Source of the DNA: Flavobacterium fluviatile
GTDB lineage: Bacteria > Bacteroidota > Bacteroidia > Flavobacteriales > Flavobacteriaceae
Assembly: GCF_010645065.1 (NCBI RefSeq)
Contig: NZ_JAADZW010000019.1
Coordinates: 48,599 to 112,598 of the forward strand
Reading direction: 5' to 3'
Length of the DNA: 64,000 nt
Every line of letters starts with the position of its first letter. The stretch's first letter is position 1. The notes beneath the pieces were generated by a model. That model made no database searches. It was not told the DNA's origin and saw only the letters and a program-made list of their open reading frames with translations. Of this stretch, positions 9,528 to 17,759 are shown in pieces. A program made the translations under genes and the position numbers.

Positions 9528-10694
9528 TTGATGCAGTTATCGGTTATTATTCTCAATTATAATGTTTGCTATTTTCTGGAACAATGCGTGTTGAGTGTTC
9601 AGGAGGCACTTTTTGCAATTGAGGGGGAAATTATTGTAGTTGATAATAATTCTGATGATGATAGCTGTTTGATGATGAAAAGCAGGTTTCCGGATGTGCA
9701 ACTGATTGAAAATAAGGAAAATTCAGGGTTTCCAAGAGGAAATAATATTGGAGTGGCTGCAGCTAAAGGTAAATATATTTGTATCCTTAATCCTGATACC
9801 GTAGTTGCTGAAGATACATTTGTGAAGATTCTGGCTTTCGCAGAAGGCAAAAAAGACCTCGGAATTATCGGCTGTAAATTAATTGACGGAACAGGAAATT
9901 TTCTTCCTGAAAGCAAGCGCGGAATCCCAACTCCCTGGGTAGCTTTTACAAAGATTTTCGGATTGTATAAAATTTTTCCAAATCAAAAGCTTTTCAATCA
10001 GTATTATGCACAGCATCTCTCAGAAAATGAAACAGGAAAAGTTGCTATTTTAGTTGGGGCTTTTATGGTAATGGAGCGCGAATTGTATTTGCAGACTGGC
10101 GGTTTTGATGAAGATTGTTTTATGTATGCAGATGATATCGATTTGTCCTATTCTGTTTTGCTAAGGCAAAGAAACAATTTCTATTTTCATGAAACATCAG
10201 TCATACATTATAAAGGAGAAAGTACTGTAAAGGACGAAAGATATATGAAAAGATTTCAGGAAGCAATGGAGTTTTTCTACCAAAAGCATTTTAGAAAATC
10301 TTTGTTTTTTTCTGTTTTTATTAAAGTTGGAATTTTTCTTTTTTCGTTTGTAAAAATGTTTCAGGGAAAACCTAAGTTAAATCCATTACCTGAAAGTTAT
10401 GTTTTGCTTTCTTCAAATGAAATTTTGGCCGGCCGATTGTCTTCCGTTTTAAAAAATAAAGTTACTTTTTTAGATTTCAAAAAGGAAAAAATGGTAAATT
10501 CGTGCCTCGTTTCAGGGGGTAAAAGAATTGAAATTATTTTGGATAATCAATATGTTTCATTTAAAAAATGTATTGAAGTCTTTGAAACTTTTAAAAATAA
10601 GAGCATTACTTTTAAAATTTTACCTAAAAAATCTAATTTTATAATTGGCAGTAATTCTAAAAATGAACGCGGTGAAATGATAAAAATTGAGTAA
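9528..10694 (+). CDS. Glycosyltransferase family 2 (WcaE/rhamnosyltransferase-like) with C-terminal extension
   Basis: GT-A fold enzyme, 388 residues. It starts with LSVIILNYNVCYFLEQC, then VVDNNSDDDSC, ENSGFPRGNNIG and NPDTVV (the DXD-like motif), followed by GAFMVMERE and FDEDCFMYADDIDLSYSV. This is the rhamnosyltransferase-like GT2 pattern. After a hydrophobic helix near residue 260 (FIKVGIFLFSFVKMF) a roughly 110-residue extension of no recognised function follows. It starts 27 nt after the Omp85-like gene. Probable role in surface polysaccharide or lipopolysaccharide synthesis. Confidence 0.88.
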   Translation: MMQLSVIILNYNVCYFLEQCVLSVQEALFAIEGEIIVVDNNSDDDSCLMMKSRFPDVQLIENKENSGFPRGNNIGVAAAKGKYICILNPDTVVAEDTFVKILAFAEGKKDLGIIGCKLIDGTGNFLPESKRGIPTPWVAFTKIFGLYKIFPNQKLFNQYYAQHLSENETGKVAILVGAFMVMERELYLQTGGFDEDCFMYADDIDLSYSVLLRQRNNFYFHETSVIHYKGESTVKDERYMKRFQEAMEFFYQKHFRKSLFFSVFIKVGIFLFSFVKMFQGKPKLNPLPESYVLLSSNEILAGRLSSVLKNKVTFLDFKKEKMVNSCLVSGGKRIEIILDNQYVSFKKCIEVFETFKNKSITFKILPKKSNFIIGSNSKNERGEMIKIE

Positions 10695-10777
10695 AAATTA
10701 TATTTTATATAATTTATGTTCGAAATATTCAGTAATTTCGCAATCTAAAAATCGAAATCACCTTTTAGGTTAATAAT

Positions 10778-12091
10778 ATGGCAAGATTTGAATTAAGACT
10801 TCCTAAGATGGGAGAAAGTATCGCTGAAGCAACCATTACAAACTGGTTGAAAGAAGTGGGAGACAAAATTGAAGCTGACGAAGCTGTACTTGAAATTGCA
10901 ACGGATAAAGTTGACAGTGAAGTACCAAGCGAAGTATCGGGTGTTTTGGTTGAACAATTATTTGGCAAAGATGATCTGGTTCAGGTTGGGCAAGTTATAG
11001 CAGTTATTGAAATAGAAGAAGATGGCGTGTCAGAAGTGAGGTCTGTTGAAGAAACTGTAGTTCCTGCGGAGGTTATTGAAATTGAAAAAACAATCGAAGT
11101 TGCCAGAGAAGCTGTTGCAGTTCCTCAGGATTTTTCTAATTCTGATAAATTCTTTTCTCCATTGGTGAAAAATATAGCAAAAGAAGAAGGGGTTTCTCTT
11201 TCTGAATTGCAAAATATCGCAGGCTCAGGAAAAGATGGCAGGGTTACAAAAGAAGATATTTTAAAATATATTGATCACCGTAAATCTGATAATGAAGAAG
11301 TGAAAGAAGTTTTAGTTTCGCCAAAATCAGTAGAGCCAACACCTCAAAAAACTCAACAGGCAGTTCCGGTTTCTGTAAATGGAGAGGATGAAATTGTTGA
11401 GATGGACAGAATGCGCAAGCTGATTTCTGGCTACATGGTAGCTTCGCTTCAGACTTCTGCGCACGTTCAGTCTTTCATTGAGGTAGATGTAACCAATATT
11501 GTAAAATGGAGAGACAAGGTTAAAGCAGCTTTTGAAAAACGAGAAGGTGAAAAACTTACCTATACACCCATTTTTATGGAAGCTGTTGCAAAAGCAATAA
11601 AAGATTTTCCGGGAATCAATATTTCTGTTGAAGGAGATTATATTATTAAAAAAAGGAATATAAATTTGGGTATGGCGGCTGCTTTGTCAAACGGAAATCT
11701 GATTGTGCCTGTTATTAAAAATGCAGATCAGTTAAATCTTGTTGGAATGGCTAAAGCGGTAAACGATTTGGCTAATCGTGCTAAAGCCGGAAAACTTAAA
11801 CCTGATGATACTCAGGGAGGGACTTACACTGTGACAAATGTAGGTACTTTTGGAAGTGTTTTTGGAACTCCAATAATCAATCAGCCGCAAGTTGGGATTC
11901 TGGCCCTGGGTGCAATTCGCAAAGTGCCTGCAGTTATAGAAACACCTGAAGGTGATTTTATTGGAATCCGTCAGAAGATGTTTTTATCACATTCTTATGA
12001 CCACAGAGTAGTAGATGGTGCTTTAGGAGGGAGCTTCGTGAAAAGAGTAGCGGAATATTTAGAAGCATTTGATGTCGACAGGGATTTCTAA
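10778..12091 (+). CDS. Dihydrolipoamide acyltransferase, E2 of a 2-oxoacid dehydrogenase complex
   Basis: Transfers the acyl group from lipoyl to CoA as the core of a 2-oxoacid dehydrogenase complex. The 437 residues show one lipoyl domain with the modified lysine in EIATDKVDSE (about residue 43) and a Glu/Val-rich linker. A peripheral-subunit-binding domain follows (SPLVKNIAKEEG ... GSGKDGRVTKEDIL, about 126-163). The catalytic domain ends with the active-site SHSYDHRVVDGALGG (His about residue 408). Gene neighbours do not include E1 or E3. Similar flavobacterial proteins are often linked to branched-chain 2-oxoacids, but the substrate is not settled by sequence. Confidence 0.92.
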   Translation: MARFELRLPKMGESIAEATITNWLKEVGDKIEADEAVLEIATDKVDSEVPSEVSGVLVEQLFGKDDLVQVGQVIAVIEIEEDGVSEVRSVEETVVPAEVIEIEKTIEVAREAVAVPQDFSNSDKFFSPLVKNIAKEEGVSLSELQNIAGSGKDGRVTKEDILKYIDHRKSDNEEVKEVLVSPKSVEPTPQKTQQAVPVSVNGEDEIVEMDRMRKLISGYMVASLQTSAHVQSFIEVDVTNIVKWRDKVKAAFEKREGEKLTYTPIFMEAVAKAIKDFPGINISVEGDYIIKKRNINLGMAAALSNGNLIVPVIKNADQLNLVGMAKAVNDLANRAKAGKLKPDDTQGGTYTVTNVGTFGSVFGTPIINQPQVGILALGAIRKVPAVIETPEGDFIGIRQKMFLSHSYDHRVVDGALGGSFVKRVAEYLEAFDVDRDF

Positions 12092-12111
12092 AATGATACA
12101 TTAAGAAAATT

Positions 12112-12148
12112 AAATCCGGCAAATTTTGAATTTTGCCGGATTTTTTTA
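12112..12148 (+). terminator. Rho-independent terminator after the E2 gene
   Basis: Stem AAATCCGGCAAA / TTTGCCGGATTT-type inverted repeat followed by seven T residues, 20 nt after the E2 stop codon. Confidence 0.85.
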
Positions 12149-12228
12149 TTCATAAAATAAAACTTTTTAAAAAATAATTTTAACAGTTGTTTACAGCAAT
12201 AAATTAGTGATAATCGGCTTTAAAAAAT

Positions 12229-12236
12229 TACTTTTG
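12229..12236 (+). promoter_or_regulatory. Candidate -7 box TACTTTTG for the exonuclease gene
   Basis: Exact TAnnTTTG match located 20 nt before the ATG at 12257, in an AT-rich leader after the preceding terminator. No clear TTG -33 element was seen at the usual spacing. Confidence 0.5.
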
Positions 12237-12256
12237 TAAAATTCAAAAAAACAAAA

Positions 12257-13027
12257 ATGGAACTCAAACTCAGCAGACCAATCTGCTTTTTCGATTTAGA
12301 AACCACAGGAATTGATATCGGGAAAGACAGAATAGTAGAAATTTCAATATTTAAAGTTTTTCCAAACGGAAATAAAGAAAGCAAAACCTGGTTAGTGAAT
12401 CCAACAATTCCAATTCCACCACAAACAACCGAGGTGCATGGTATCACAGATGAAAAAGTTGCGAATGAGCCTACATTTAACGAATTGGCGCCGCAGGTAT
12501 ATAATATGATCAAAGACAGCGATTTGGGAGGTTTCAATTCAGATCGTTTTGATATTCCGTTATTGGCTGAGGAATTGCTTCGTGCCGGAGTAGATTTTGA
12601 TATGAAGAATAAGGTATCTGTAGATGTTCAGACTATTTTTCATAAAATGGAAGAACGTACTTTGAGTGCCGCATTCAAATTTTATTGCGGAAAAAGTCTT
12701 GAAAATGCACATTCTGCAGAAGCAGATACGATGGCAACTTATGAAATTTTAAAAGCGCAGTTAGACCGTTATCCTGAATTAGAGAACGACATAAAGGCAT
12801 TGTCAGAGTTTACAACACGTAAAAAAATTGCTGATTTTGCAGGAATGATTGCTTTTGATAAAGACAACGAAGAGATTTTTACTTTCGGAAAACACAAAGG
12901 AGCTAAAGTTGAAAAAGTATTAGAGTCCGAGCCAGGATATTTTAGCTGGATTCAAAATGCTGATTTTCCATTATATACCAAAAAAGTTTTGACTGCAATT
13001 AAATTGCGAAAATTAAATACAAGGTAA
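12257..13027 (+). CDS. DEDDh 3'-5' exonuclease (DNA polymerase III epsilon-like)
   Basis: Nuclease of the DnaQ-like DEDD superfamily, 256 residues. ExoI motif FFDLETTGIDIGKDRIVEIS supplies the first Asp-Glu pair; HGITDEKV and GFNSDRFDIPLLAEEL give ExoII. The HSAEADTMATYEIL segment contains the ExoIII His and Asp (DEDDh class). A short C-terminal domain (FTFGKHKGAKV ... PGYFSWI) of the kind found in bacterial exonucleases follows. It is not the replicative PolC. Likely roles are proofreading-like or repair trimming, but the true substrate is unknown. Confidence 0.88.
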   Translation: MELKLSRPICFFDLETTGIDIGKDRIVEISIFKVFPNGNKESKTWLVNPTIPIPPQTTEVHGITDEKVANEPTFNELAPQVYNMIKDSDLGGFNSDRFDIPLLAEELLRAGVDFDMKNKVSVDVQTIFHKMEERTLSAAFKFYCGKSLENAHSAEADTMATYEILKAQLDRYPELENDIKALSEFTTRKKIADFAGMIAFDKDNEEIFTFGKHKGAKVEKVLESEPGYFSWIQNADFPLYTKKVLTAIKLRKLNTR

Positions 13028-13075
13028 TTGTTGATGTTTTTTCAGTAATAAATCCAGGTAATCAGTACTAAAGAA

Positions 13076-13687
13076 ATGAAAATAATCTGCATCGGTAGAA
13101 ATTATACCAATCATATTGAAGAATTAAAAAACGAAAGGCCTTCAGAGCCAGTAATTTTTATGAAACCGGATTCGGCGGTTTTATTAAAACAGCATCCGTT
13201 TGTTATTCCGGAATTTTCAGAAGATATTCATCATGAAATCGAGATTGTTGTAAAGATTAACAAAGTGGGAAAATATATTGAACCTAAATTCGCACATAAA
13301 TATTACGATGAAATAAGTGTAGGTATCGATTTTACAGCTCGTGATTTGCAAACTAAGCTAAAAGAGAAAGGATTGCCATGGGAAAAAGCGAAAGCTTTTG
13401 ATGGTTCAGCAGTAATTGGGGATTTTTTGTCAAAGACACTTTTTAATTCTGTTGAAAATATTAATTTTGAACTTTTAAATAATAATAAAACAGTTCAAAA
13501 AGGCAATACAAGTCACATGTTGTGGAAGATAGACGAGCTTATTTCTTACGTATCAAAGTATTTCACACTAAAAATTGGTGATGTTATATTTACCGGGACA
13601 CCGGCGGGAGTTGCGGCAGTTAAGCCAGATGATGTTTTAGAAGGATTTTTAGAAGATAAAAAATTATTCAGAATACAAGTAAAATAA
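13076..13687 (+). CDS. Fumarylacetoacetate hydrolase family protein
   Basis: Member of the FAH fold of metal-dependent C-C hydrolases, isomerases and decarboxylases (203 residues, short single-domain version). Visible signatures are CIGRNYTNHIEELKN at the N-terminus, the metal-binding EIEIVVKI, GIDFTARDLQ, GLPWEKAKAFDGSA, and IFTGTPAGVAAV near the C-terminus. Short FAH proteins act on acylpyruvates or oxaloacetate; which applies here is unknown. Its TAA overlaps the ATG of the Hpt gene by one base. Confidence 0.87.
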   Translation: MKIICIGRNYTNHIEELKNERPSEPVIFMKPDSAVLLKQHPFVIPEFSEDIHHEIEIVVKINKVGKYIEPKFAHKYYDEISVGIDFTARDLQTKLKEKGLPWEKAKAFDGSAVIGDFLSKTLFNSVENINFELLNNNKTVQKGNTSHMLWKIDELISYVSKYFTLKIGDVIFTGTPAGVAAVKPDDVLEGFLEDKKLFRIQVK

Positions 13688-14040
13688 TGGCATTAAAATA
13701 TAATTTATCAAAAGTATATGCGCTTTCAGACAATGATTCGGAATTTGTAAATGAGATTCTAAGACTGTTTGTTACTGAAGTACCTGAAGATTTGAAGCAG
13801 ATAAAAGAAGGTATTAAGAAAAAAGATCATAAGCATGCCTATTCCTATGCGCATAAAATAAAACCGACCCTGGATTTAATGGGATTGAATGTAGCTTTTG
13901 AAGAAATTTTGCAGGTTGAGGCCTGGACCAAGGCAGAAGGCAAAAAGAAAGAAATTATCGAAACATTTAAGAGTATTAAGAAACAGGTTAATGATGCTAT
14001 TAAGGAAATAAAAAAAGACTTTGATATTAATCAGGGCTAG
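13687..14040 (+). CDS. Hpt (histidine phosphotransfer) domain protein
   Basis: A single Hpt four-helix-bundle domain of 117 residues. The phospho-accepting histidine lies in AYSYAHKIKPTLDLMG (about residue 57), followed by the conserved small/hydrophobic helix. It would relay phosphate between a hybrid kinase and a response regulator, neither of which is adjacent. Overlap with the FAH gene by one base indicates co-translation, although a functional link is not obvious. Confidence 0.85.
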   Translation: MALKYNLSKVYALSDNDSEFVNEILRLFVTEVPEDLKQIKEGIKKKDHKHAYSYAHKIKPTLDLMGLNVAFEEILQVEAWTKAEGKKKEIIETFKSIKKQVNDAIKEIKKDFDINQG

Positions 14041-14236
14041 ATTATTTTGCTCTTTAAATGTAGTTCTGGAAAAATCAGTTAAGAATTTTGATGTATTTCT
14101 TTTATTTCTCATTAGGGCTGATGACGTATTTTTTTGTTTCTTTAAGAACATTACTGCGTTTCCCTGAAGCTATTCTCATACACTATTCTCTTTTAAATAA
14201 TTACTTGCACTCTGTAAGTAAAAATTCCTCATCAAT

Positions 14237-15487
14237 ATGAAGGCAGCTATAATAACAATTGGAGATGAAATTTTAATTGGACAGATTGTAGATACAAATT
14301 CAGCTTTTATTGCTAAATCATTGGACAGAATTGGAATTGAAATCATGGAGATGATTTCGATAAGCGACGATAAAAAGCATATTTTGCATACTTTTACGCA
14401 ACTTCAGAATAAAGTTGATATTGTAATTGTGACAGGAGGATTAGGTCCGACGAAGGATGATGTCACAAAAAAAACTTTTTGCGAATATTTTAATGATGAG
14501 CTGGTTGTAAATGCGGAAGTTCTGGCGCATGTAACGCAGTTGATTGAGGGGTATTTTAAACGCCCAATTACGCAAATGAATAAAGATCAGGCACTGGTTC
14601 CTTCAGCTTGTACAGTACTTCACAATGAGGTTGGTACTGCTCCCGGAATGTGGATGAAAAAAGAAAATACTGTGTTTATTTCATTGCCAGGCGTTCCTTA
14701 CGAAATGAAATATTTGGTTGAAGAAGAAATAATTCCGAAAATTGTACATGAATACAAGCGTCCGTACATCATTCATAAAACCATTTTAACATACGGGCAA
14801 GGTGAGAGTTTAGTTGCGGAACGTATTGAAAATTGGGAAAATAATTTACCGGATTTTATCAAACTGGCCTATTTGCCAAATCCAGGTCGTGTACGTTTGC
14901 GCTTAACAGCAAGAGGGACTGATAAAGAAGAACTCGAAAAAGCAATTGAAGAGAATGTTAAGTCGTTAGATGCGATAATTCATGATATAATAGTAGGTTA
15001 CGAAGAAAATGAAACAATAGAAACGGTAATTGGCAAGCTTCTTTTAAAGCATAATAAAACCATTTCAACTGCCGAAAGTTGTACAGGAGGAAGAATTGCT
15101 TCGCTTTTGTCAGCTGTGCCGGGATCTTCAGGTTATTTTAAAGGAAGTGTGGTTTCCTATGCGACTGAAGTGAAAGCAAATGTTCTTGGTATTTCGCAGG
15201 ATGTAATAGATCAGTTTTCGGTAGTTAGTGCGGAGGTTGCATCTGCTATGGCTTTGAATGTGAAAAGCTTACTGAAAACAGACTATGCGATTGCCACAAC
15301 AGGAAATGCAGGGCCTTCAAAAGGCGATTCAGATGCCGAAATTGGTACTGTTTTTATAGCTTTGGCTACCCCAAATGGAATCATTACAGAAGAATTTAAC
15401 TTCGGACAACCACGTGAAAAAGTGATTGATAGGGCAACCATTAAGAGTCTGGAGATATTGCAGAAAGAAATTTTAAAAATTGTGTAA
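14237..15487 (+). CDS. cinA: CinA-like protein (nicotinamide-nucleotide amidase/ADP-ribose pyrophosphatase type)
   Basis: Full-length two-domain CinA of 416 residues. The N-terminal MoaB/MogA-like domain has AAIITIGDEILIGQIVDTNSA and TGGLGPTKDD. The C-terminal PncC-like domain carries ISTAESCTGGRIASLLSAVPGSS and ATTGNAGP. It probably repairs the pyridine nucleotide cycle by deamidating NMN to NaMN. It has its own promoter region (nearly 200 nt of noncoding DNA upstream) and precedes the ribosomal protein cluster. Confidence 0.93.
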   Translation: MKAAIITIGDEILIGQIVDTNSAFIAKSLDRIGIEIMEMISISDDKKHILHTFTQLQNKVDIVIVTGGLGPTKDDVTKKTFCEYFNDELVVNAEVLAHVTQLIEGYFKRPITQMNKDQALVPSACTVLHNEVGTAPGMWMKKENTVFISLPGVPYEMKYLVEEEIIPKIVHEYKRPYIIHKTILTYGQGESLVAERIENWENNLPDFIKLAYLPNPGRVRLRLTARGTDKEELEKAIEENVKSLDAIIHDIIVGYEENETIETVIGKLLLKHNKTISTAESCTGGRIASLLSAVPGSSGYFKGSVVSYATEVKANVLGISQDVIDQFSVVSAEVASAMALNVKSLLKTDYAIATTGNAGPSKGDSDAEIGTVFIALATPNGIITEEFNFGQPREKVIDRATIKSLEILQKEILKIV

Positions 15488-15494
15488 TATTTTT

Positions 15495-15525
15495 TTGCTA
15501 CAATCGTTTATTTTTCTTTTCTTTG
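15495..15525 (+). promoter_or_regulatory. Promoter of the rpmB-rpmG-bL38 operon
   Basis: TTG at 15495-15497, a 20-nt spacer and TTTCTTTG at 15518-15525 closely match the Bacteroidota sigma-A pattern TTG-N(17-23)-TAnnTTTG (one mismatch). It would give a leader of about 30 nt before the rpmB ATG. Confidence 0.6.
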
Positions 15526-15561
15526 CACCCTGATTTTGAATAACGATAAAAGATAAGTATA

Positions 15562-15798
15562 ATGTCAAGAGTTTGTGACCTTACAGGTAAAAGAGCGATG
15601 GTAGGAAATAACGTTTCTCACGCTATGAACAAAACTAAGAGAAAGTTTTCTGTAAACTTAGTTAAAAAGCGTTTTTATCTTCCAGAAGAAGATAGATGGA
15701 TTACTCTTAGAGTAGCAGCATCTACGATAAAAACAATTAATAAAAACGGAATCACTGCAGTTTTGAAAAAAGCGCAGTCAGAAGGATTTATCAAATAA
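15562..15798 (+). CDS. rpmB: 50S ribosomal protein L28 (bL28)
   Basis: Structural protein of the large ribosomal subunit, 78 residues, the usual size. It starts with MSRVCDLTGKRAMVGNNVSHAMNK, continues with the basic RKFSVNLVKKRFYLPEE and the LRVAASTIKTINKNG segment, all typical of bL28. First gene of a tight operon with rpmG and the DUF4295/bL38 gene. Confidence 0.97.
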   Translation: MSRVCDLTGKRAMVGNNVSHAMNKTKRKFSVNLVKKRFYLPEEDRWITLRVAASTIKTINKNGITAVLKKAQSEGFIK

Positions 15799-15825
15799 TC
15801 TTTTCCTAAATAAATATATAGCAAG

Positions 15826-16008
15826 ATGGCAAAGAAAGGTAATAGAATCCAGGTAATTTTAGAATGTACTGAGCACAAAGCTTCTGGTGTTGCAGGAACT
15901 TCTAGATATATTACAACTAAGAACAAAAAAAATACTCCGGACAGATTAGAGATTAAAAAATTTAATCCAGTTTTAAAAAGAGTAACTGTTCATAAAGAAA
16001 TTAAGTAA
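15826..16008 (+). CDS. rpmG: 50S ribosomal protein L33 (bL33)
   Basis: Large-subunit protein of 60 residues. It begins MAKKGNRIQVILECTEH and has the conserved TSRYITTKNKKNTPDRLEIKKF and VTVHKEIK end. It lacks the zinc cysteine pairs of the C+ form, so it is the C- type. It starts 27 nt after rpmB. Confidence 0.97.
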   Translation: MAKKGNRIQVILECTEHKASGVAGTSRYITTKNKKNTPDRLEIKKFNPVLKRVTVHKEIK

Positions 16009-16081
16009 TAATTAGAGATTTTGATAAAATCTCAAATGGTTTTTCATTTGAAGATTTATTGAATTCCAAAACATTTGAATC

Positions 16082-16234
16082 ATGGCAAAGAAAACCGTAG
16101 CATCGTTACAAACAGCTTCTAAGAGATTGTCAAAAGCCATTAAAATGGTGAAATCTCCTAAAACTGGTGCATATACATTCGTAGAATCTATTATGGCTCC
16201 TGAAGAAGTTGATGAATTCTTGAAAAAGAAATAA
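16082..16234 (+). CDS. DUF4295 protein, proposed ribosomal protein bL38
   Basis: A 50-residue basic protein beginning MAKKTVASLQTASKRLSKAI and ending DEFLKKK. The sequence fits the DUF4295 family, found in Bacteroidota next to rpmG. As I recall, it was seen in the Flavobacterium johnsoniae ribosome structure and named bL38; that is established knowledge from memory, not derived here. It lies 73 nt after rpmG in the same operon and is followed by a strong terminator. Confidence 0.9.
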   Translation: MAKKTVASLQTASKRLSKAIKMVKSPKTGAYTFVESIMAPEEVDEFLKKK

Positions 16235-16252
16235 TTACAATTACATTATATA

Positions 16253-16287
16253 GAAAAGCTACTTTCATTCGGAAGTAGCTTTTTTAT
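16253..16287 (+). terminator. Terminator of the rpmB-rpmG-bL38 operon
   Basis: Hairpin AAAAGCTACTTtc / gaAGTAGCTTTT with a short loop, followed by TTTTTATTTTTT. Starts 19 nt after the bL38 stop. Confidence 0.88.
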
Positions 16288-16344
16288 TTTTTATATTTGT
16301 GTGAATTTTTACAGAAGCCAAACATTTATCTTTGTTTTAATTAT

Positions 16345-16419
16345 GGTTTCCCGCCATTCACTATATCTTTGTCTGCCTAAAGAAGGCAGACAAAGGATGC
16401 CGTTTCTGTCGGGGCTAGA
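16345..16419 (-). repeat. Dispersed hairpin element, copy 1 (minus orientation)
   Basis: Read on the minus strand it has CTAGCCCCGACAGAAACGGC, then ATC, then an 11-bp stem CTTTGTCTGCC / GGCAGACAAAG with a 7-nt loop, and ends ATATAGTGAATGGCGGGAAA. It belongs with the copies at 18957, 36641 and 44315. The stem sequence differs from theirs while the flanks are conserved. A 60-codon open frame at 16301-16483 runs through it and is not believed to be a gene. Confidence 0.8.
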
Positions 16420-16505
16420 ATACAATCAATTGGCCTTCTTTAAAGATTTGGATTTCAGATCATCTAAAAATCAGGAATCCTAACATCTTAAAACCTACAA
16501 AACAA

Positions 16506-17459
16506 ATGAGTTTTTTTAAAAAATTATTCTCTTCGGATAAAAAAGAGACTTTAGATAAAGGTCTTGAAAAATCTAAAACATCTTTTTTCTCAAAATTAAG
16601 CAAAGCTGTAGCCGGAAAATCGAAAGTCGATGACGATGTTTTGGATAATCTGGAAGAAATTCTGGTAGCATCTGATGTAGGAGTAAATACCACTTTAAAA
16701 ATCATCGAAAGAATTGAAAAACGTGTTGCTGAAGACAAATACTTAGGAACAGATGAATTAAATCAGATTCTTCGTGATGAAATAGGAGCTTTATTGTCTG
16801 AAACCAATACAGGTGAAGCAACAGATTTCGAAATTCCGAAAGATATAAAGCCTTATGTTTTAATGGTTGTTGGAGTAAACGGAGTGGGTAAAACAACCAC
16901 TATCGGTAAGCTGGCTTATCAGTTTAAAAAAGCCGGACATAAAGTCGTTCTGGGTGCTGCAGATACGTTTCGTGCCGCGGCTATCGATCAGCTGCAGGTT
17001 TGGGCTGACCGTGTGGATGTGCCAATTGTGAGACAAAATATGGGAAGCGATCCTGCTTCTGTAGCTTTTGATACTTTGCAATCTGCTGTAGCACAAAATG
17101 CTGATGTGGTTATAATTGATACAGCAGGACGTTTGCATAATAAAATCAACCTGATGAATGAGCTTTCAAAAGTGAAACGTGTAATGCAGAAAGTAGTTGC
17201 AGATGCTCCTCATGATGTACTTTTGGTTTTAGACGGTTCTACAGGTCAAAATGCATTTGAACAGGCTAAACAGTTTACAGCAGCAACTGAAGTAACTTCT
17301 CTGGCTGTTACAAAATTAGACGGAACAGCAAAAGGCGGTGTTGTAATTGGTATTTCTGACCAGTTTCAAATTCCGGTAAAATACATTGGTGTCGGCGAAG
17401 GAATTGAAGATTTACAGGTCTTTAATAAATATGAATTCGTAGATAGTTTCTTTAAATAA
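16506..17459 (+). CDS. ftsY: Signal recognition particle receptor FtsY
   Basis: SRP-GTPase that docks ribosome-nascent chain complexes at the inner membrane. The 317 residues contain a short N-terminal lysine-rich region in place of a long acidic A domain, the NG domain helices, P-loop GVNGVGKT (residues 123-130), then DTFRAAAIDQL, DTAGRLHNK, TKLDGTAKGG and the closing YIGVGEGIEDLQVF. It is separated from the ribosomal operon by a terminator and a repeat element, so it probably has its own promoter. Confidence 0.97.
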   Translation: MSFFKKLFSSDKKETLDKGLEKSKTSFFSKLSKAVAGKSKVDDDVLDNLEEILVASDVGVNTTLKIIERIEKRVAEDKYLGTDELNQILRDEIGALLSETNTGEATDFEIPKDIKPYVLMVVGVNGVGKTTTIGKLAYQFKKAGHKVVLGAADTFRAAAIDQLQVWADRVDVPIVRQNMGSDPASVAFDTLQSAVAQNADVVIIDTAGRLHNKINLMNELSKVKRVMQKVVADAPHDVLLVLDGSTGQNAFEQAKQFTAATEVTSLAVTKLDGTAKGGVVIGISDQFQIPVKYIGVGEGIEDLQVFNKYEFVDSFFK

Positions 17460-17473
17460 TTCTTAAGCACAAA

Positions 17474-17638
17474 ATGAAAAATATACCTCCTATTGCATTT
17501 TATTTTGCAAGTGTTCTGTGTTTTGTTATTGCAAATGTTTCAAAAGATAAAAGTTTGTCTTTTTATTATATTTTATTGGTATTTGGGCTGCTTTTCTTTT
17601 TTGCAGGAATGCTGAAAAGAATCCGTACAAAACGATAA
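17474..17638 (+). CDS. Small membrane protein with two predicted TM helices
   Basis: A 54-residue frame starting 14 nt after the ftsY stop (MKNIPPIAFYFASVLCFVIA...). Two hydrophobic segments (about residues 6-21 and 30-45) flank a short charged loop (SKDKS), and the end is strongly basic (KRIRTKR), consistent with a two-helix inner-membrane hairpin. It is followed by a terminator, so it appears to be the last gene of the ftsY transcript. No function recognised. Confidence 0.65.
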   Translation: MKNIPPIAFYFASVLCFVIANVSKDKSLSFYYILLVFGLLFFFAGMLKRIRTKR

Positions 17639-17672
17639 TGTGTAAGAAATAATTTTAAACTCTATAAAAAAT

Positions 17673-17724
17673 ATAAGGTCATCTAAGTAATTTTAATGTT
17701 TTGCTTATATGACCTTATTTTTTA
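17673..17724 (+). terminator. Terminator after the ftsY transcript
   Basis: Arms ATAAGGTCAT and ATGACCTTAT with additional inner pairing (TAAG/CTTA), followed by TTTTTT. Confidence 0.75.
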
Positions 17725-17759
17725 TATAGTTGAATTTTAATATCGTTTTTTTATCTATT

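Noticed and set aside
16301..16483. 60-residue open frame between the bL38 gene and ftsY
   Set aside because: It runs straight through a hairpin element of the dispersed family; coding would depend on repeat sequence and no protein features are present.
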